Below, piece by piece: positions 62,165-64,000 of a stretch of DNA of 64,000 bases; the first letter of the stretch is position 1; each line of letters starts with the position of its first letter. The notes under the pieces are model-generated. The model was given only the letters and a program-made list of their open reading frames with translations. It was not told where the DNA came from and ran no database searches. The translations under genes and the position numbers were made by a program. The stretch lies in assembly GCF_000292915.1 (NCBI RefSeq), contig NC_018514.1, positions 2,728,001-2,792,000 on the forward strand, read 5' to 3'. This DNA comes from Burkholderia cepacia GG4 (GTDB lineage Bacteria; Pseudomonadota; Gammaproteobacteria; Burkholderiales; Burkholderiaceae).

Positions 62165-62559
62165 GCGTCCCGGAATTGGATGCATTCCGGACTAAGCAAT
62201 GCTGTTTTATCTCAATTCGACACTGCACCAAACCCAATGAAGGAACTAGCGGTGCCACCGGCTACCAGTGCATGTCACGACGATGAGTTGCGAGCCGTCG
62301 CCGGTGCAAATCGAACCGAGCACGAGCCGAAGTCCGAGCATTCCGGTGAATGACAGGATGACGGCTGGCCGGCCGCATCGAGCTATGGGTGGCAAGAAGA
62401 ATAATTCGCGCCATTTAGGGAATATTCGTACCGCGGTGGGGACATTTACGGAGATTTTGGCGTCGAGTCGGACGGGAAGGCAGTACACGTCGAAGTCGCG
62501 CGGAACCGCATCAGGACACGGCGTAAGACTCGCCGAAACACCTCATCGGCGCACCGGAC
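62165..62559. other. Region of reduced GC without a recognised gene
   Basis: About 395 bases with noticeably lower GC from 62390 to 62470. Frames at 62246-62488 (minus) and 62268-62612 (plus) are open but overlap each other and match no family I know. It could be a decayed gene or a transferred fragment; nothing can be claimed beyond that. Confidence 0.35.
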
Positions 62560-63003
62560 TCACGCCGTTTCCTCCGGCGCATCCGGCATCTTGCCGTCGC
62601 CGACGCGGTTGATCGTGCCTTGTGCGATCGCGACGAGCCGCTCGTGATCGCCGTCGATGACGAACACATGACATTGGCAGGTCGCCTGGTGCCGGCCCGC
62701 GTAGACGACCTTTGCGCGCGCGACGAGCGTGCCGCTGACGGCCGGCCTCAGGTAGTTGATCTTGTATTCGGCGGTGATGACGCGCGGGCCGAGCACGAGC
62801 GCGCCGGCGAACGTCAGCGCGTTGTCGGCGAGATAGCCGATCACGCCGCCGTGCACGAAGCCGTGCTGCTGCCGCAACTCTTCCCGTACGGGCAGGCACA
62901 GCGACACCTCGTTGTCGCCGATGTGCATCAGCTCCGTGCCCAGCAGCATGCTGAACGGTTGCGCGCGCAATGCGCCGCGCGCGTGGTCCGTGATGTCCGT
63001 CAT
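62560..63003 (-). CDS. PaaI-type hotdog thioesterase
   Basis: A 147-residue hotdog-fold protein. The catalytic region HGFVHGGVIGYLADNALTFAGALVLG carries the HGG motif typical of the PaaI/YdiI group, with the acidic residue following on the helix. The ITAEYKINYLRPAVSGTLVARAKVV strand pair is also typical. Such proteins hydrolyse acyl-CoA thioesters, for example phenylacetyl- or hydroxybenzoyl-CoA. The substrate is not known here. It stands alone on the minus strand upstream of a chemotaxis gene. Confidence 0.88.
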   Translation of the reverse strand: MTDITDHARGALRAQPFSMLLGTELMHIGDNEVSLCLPVREELRQQHGFVHGGVIGYLADNALTFAGALVLGPRVITAEYKINYLRPAVSGTLVARAKVVYAGRHQATCQCHVFVIDGDHERLVAIAQGTINRVGDGKMPDAPEETA

Positions 63004-63270
63004 CGACTTTCCTCACAATGCGTGTCCGCTTGCGCTGAACTCTAGGAAGGGGGCTGCGGATAAGCAAGGAAATTCGTCCGCGTTTCTTGCGATTGCCGAT
63101 GCGGTGCGACGCGATTATTGCGTCGAATGTGGGCATTGTCCTCGTTTGCGGGCGATTCGGCGGAAAAGACGGCGCCCCTGACCGGCCGTCTCTAAAGTCC
63201 GACGAAGAAATGCCGCTAATGCCGGGGCATTGTTCATTGCTCCATCGTCGGCTCTCCAGGAATCTCCCCC

Positions 63271-64000
63271 ATGTTCGGAAAAATCAAGCTCGCGTCGGGT
63301 CTGCTCGGCGTGTTGACCGTGTTTTGCCTCTTCCTGTTCGCGATCGAGGCGCTCGGCTTCTGGGCGCTCGCGTCGACGCGCAGCGGCGTCGACGATCTGT
63401 CGAACGTCGCGATTTCGCAGGTCGACGCGGCCAGCCAGGCGACCGAGCGCCTGCTCGACGCGCGCGTCAACCTGTCGCGCGCCGGCACGCGGATGGTGCG
63501 CGGCGGCCCGAAGCCCGACGACATCATCCGTCATGCGAGCGCGTCGCTCGCCGAAGCGGACAAGGCGTTCGCCGCGCTGACGGCCGCGCAGCCCGTCGAC
63601 GAAACGAACCGCGCACGCGTCGCGGCGCTCGCCGAGCGCTATCGCGCGCTGCGCGGCGCGCTGGGCGAACTCGTGCAATTCCTCGACGCCGACAACATCC
63701 AGGCGTTCCTCGACCAGCCGACGCAAGGCTTCCAGGACGCGTACCTCGCCGAACTGCACCGCTTCGCCGATTACGGCGGCGCATCGAGCCGCGACGCGCT
63801 CGGCACGATCGACAGCGGGATGCAGTGGTTCAAGTGGGTCGGCATCGTGCTGCTGGTGGCGATGCTGGCGGCGAGCGTGGCCATCTATGCGGCCGCGCGG
63901 CGCGCGGTCGTCGCGCCGCTGGACGAAGCCGGCCGCCATTTCGAGCGGATCGCGCAGGGCCGGCTCGACGAAACCGTGCGGGCCGGCGGCGTGTTCGAGA
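63271..64000 (+). CDS. Methyl-accepting chemotaxis protein, 5' part
   Basis: An open frame from ATG 63271 to the window end (243 codons, no stop). Residues 1-35 include a membrane helix (LASGLLGVLTVFCLFLFAIEALGF). Residues of about 40-185 form a four-helix Tar-type periplasmic sensing domain (QVDAASQATERLLDARVNLSRAGTRMVRGG, FQDAYLAELHRFADYG). A second membrane helix (WFKWVGIVLLVAMLAASVAIYAAARR) is followed by the beginning of a HAMP domain (VVAPLDEAGRHFERIAQGRLDETV). The signalling part lies outside. CCAGGA is the ribosome site. Confidence 0.9.
   Translation, partial: MFGKIKLASGLLGVLTVFCLFLFAIEALGFWALASTRSGVDDLSNVAISQVDAASQATERLLDARVNLSRAGTRMVRGGPKPDDIIRHASASLAEADKAFAALTAAQPVDETNRARVAALAERYRALRGALGELVQFLDADNIQAFLDQPTQGFQDAYLAELHRFADYGGASSRDALGTIDSGMQWFKWVGIVLLVAMLAASVAIYAAARRAVVAPLDEAGRHFERIAQGRLDETVRAGGVFE

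Noticed and set aside
62246..62612. Small frames on both strands at 62.2-62.6 kb
   Set aside because: They overlap each other, have no convincing ribosome site and no recognised family; recorded as a low-GC region only.

Overview
The window is high-GC DNA (coding regions strongly GC at third positions) from a beta-proteobacterium. The gene content fits Burkholderia, probably the B. cepacia complex and probably its second chromosome. The pointers are two DUF4148 secreted proteins, a short H-NS-type protein with a GRGR loop, the hopanoid genes hpnA/hpnB/hpnH with a linked ispH, the acnD-prpF form of the methylcitrate pathway and a YadA-type trimeric autotransporter. The assignment rests on gene content and style, not on a search.

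Layout. 1-6.7 kb: the end of a PRC-barrel gene, cstA-ybdD (pyruvate/peptide uptake), a hemolysin III protein, an NTF2-like protein, a DOPA-dioxygenase-like protein, a DUF4148 protein and small hypotheticals. 6.8-13.1 kb: hopanoid block with hpnH and ispH on the minus strand, hpnB on the plus strand, an unusual alanine-rich 14-residue-repeat coiled-coil protein, then hpnA. 13.3-16.3 kb: acylphosphatase, RarD-like exporter, OpgC-like acyltransferase. 16.4-26.3 kb: peptide uptake block, with a POT transporter diverging from an XRE-cupin regulator followed by oppABCDF and an OprD-family porin. 26.4-28.7 kb: DedA-rhodanese fusion, small hypothetical, GNAT. 28.7-34.8 kb: an AT-rich stretch of about 0.4 kb within a 1.2 kb gene-free region, then a 1630-residue trimeric autotransporter adhesin. 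35.1-39.0 kb: AraC regulator, remnant of a second AraC gene, large thioredoxin-fold protein, second DUF4148 protein. 39.5-42.7 kb: GntP permease with a divergent sigma54 activator, resembling hydroxybutyrate systems. 42.8-44.1 kb: BON-like protein, lipoprotein, H-NS-type protein. 44.6-49.3 kb: Pat-type acyl-CoA-synthetase/GNAT fusion, a 12-copy 23-bp repeat array, an unrecognised 180-residue protein and an IclR regulator. 49.9-52.3 kb: FAH-family hydrolase, VOC protein with a degenerate duplicate, CGNR regulator. 52.3-62.2 kb: prpR with prpB-prpC-acnD-prpF, then a racemase-like CoA-transferase family gene. 62.6-64 kb: PaaI-type thioesterase and the start of a chemotaxis receptor.

The least explained signals are repeats. 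(1) TCCCG-N6-CTCACC occurs 12 times at a 23-bp period downstream of the 180-residue protein gene, three times (one degenerate) downstream of the H-NS-type gene, and once at the end of a small hypothetical. Wherever it lies at a gene end it is in that gene's sense orientation. (2) A 49-bp hairpin repeat occurs five times before prpC and three times before the racemase-like gene; its stem arms covary between the two arrays. (3) Three near-identical 18-bp palindromes plus a sigma54 promoter lie between the GntP permease and its activator. (4) A palindromic operator is repeated upstream of the CGNR regulator and of both copies of the VOC gene.

No tRNA, rRNA, insertion sequence, phage gene or CRISPR array was found.
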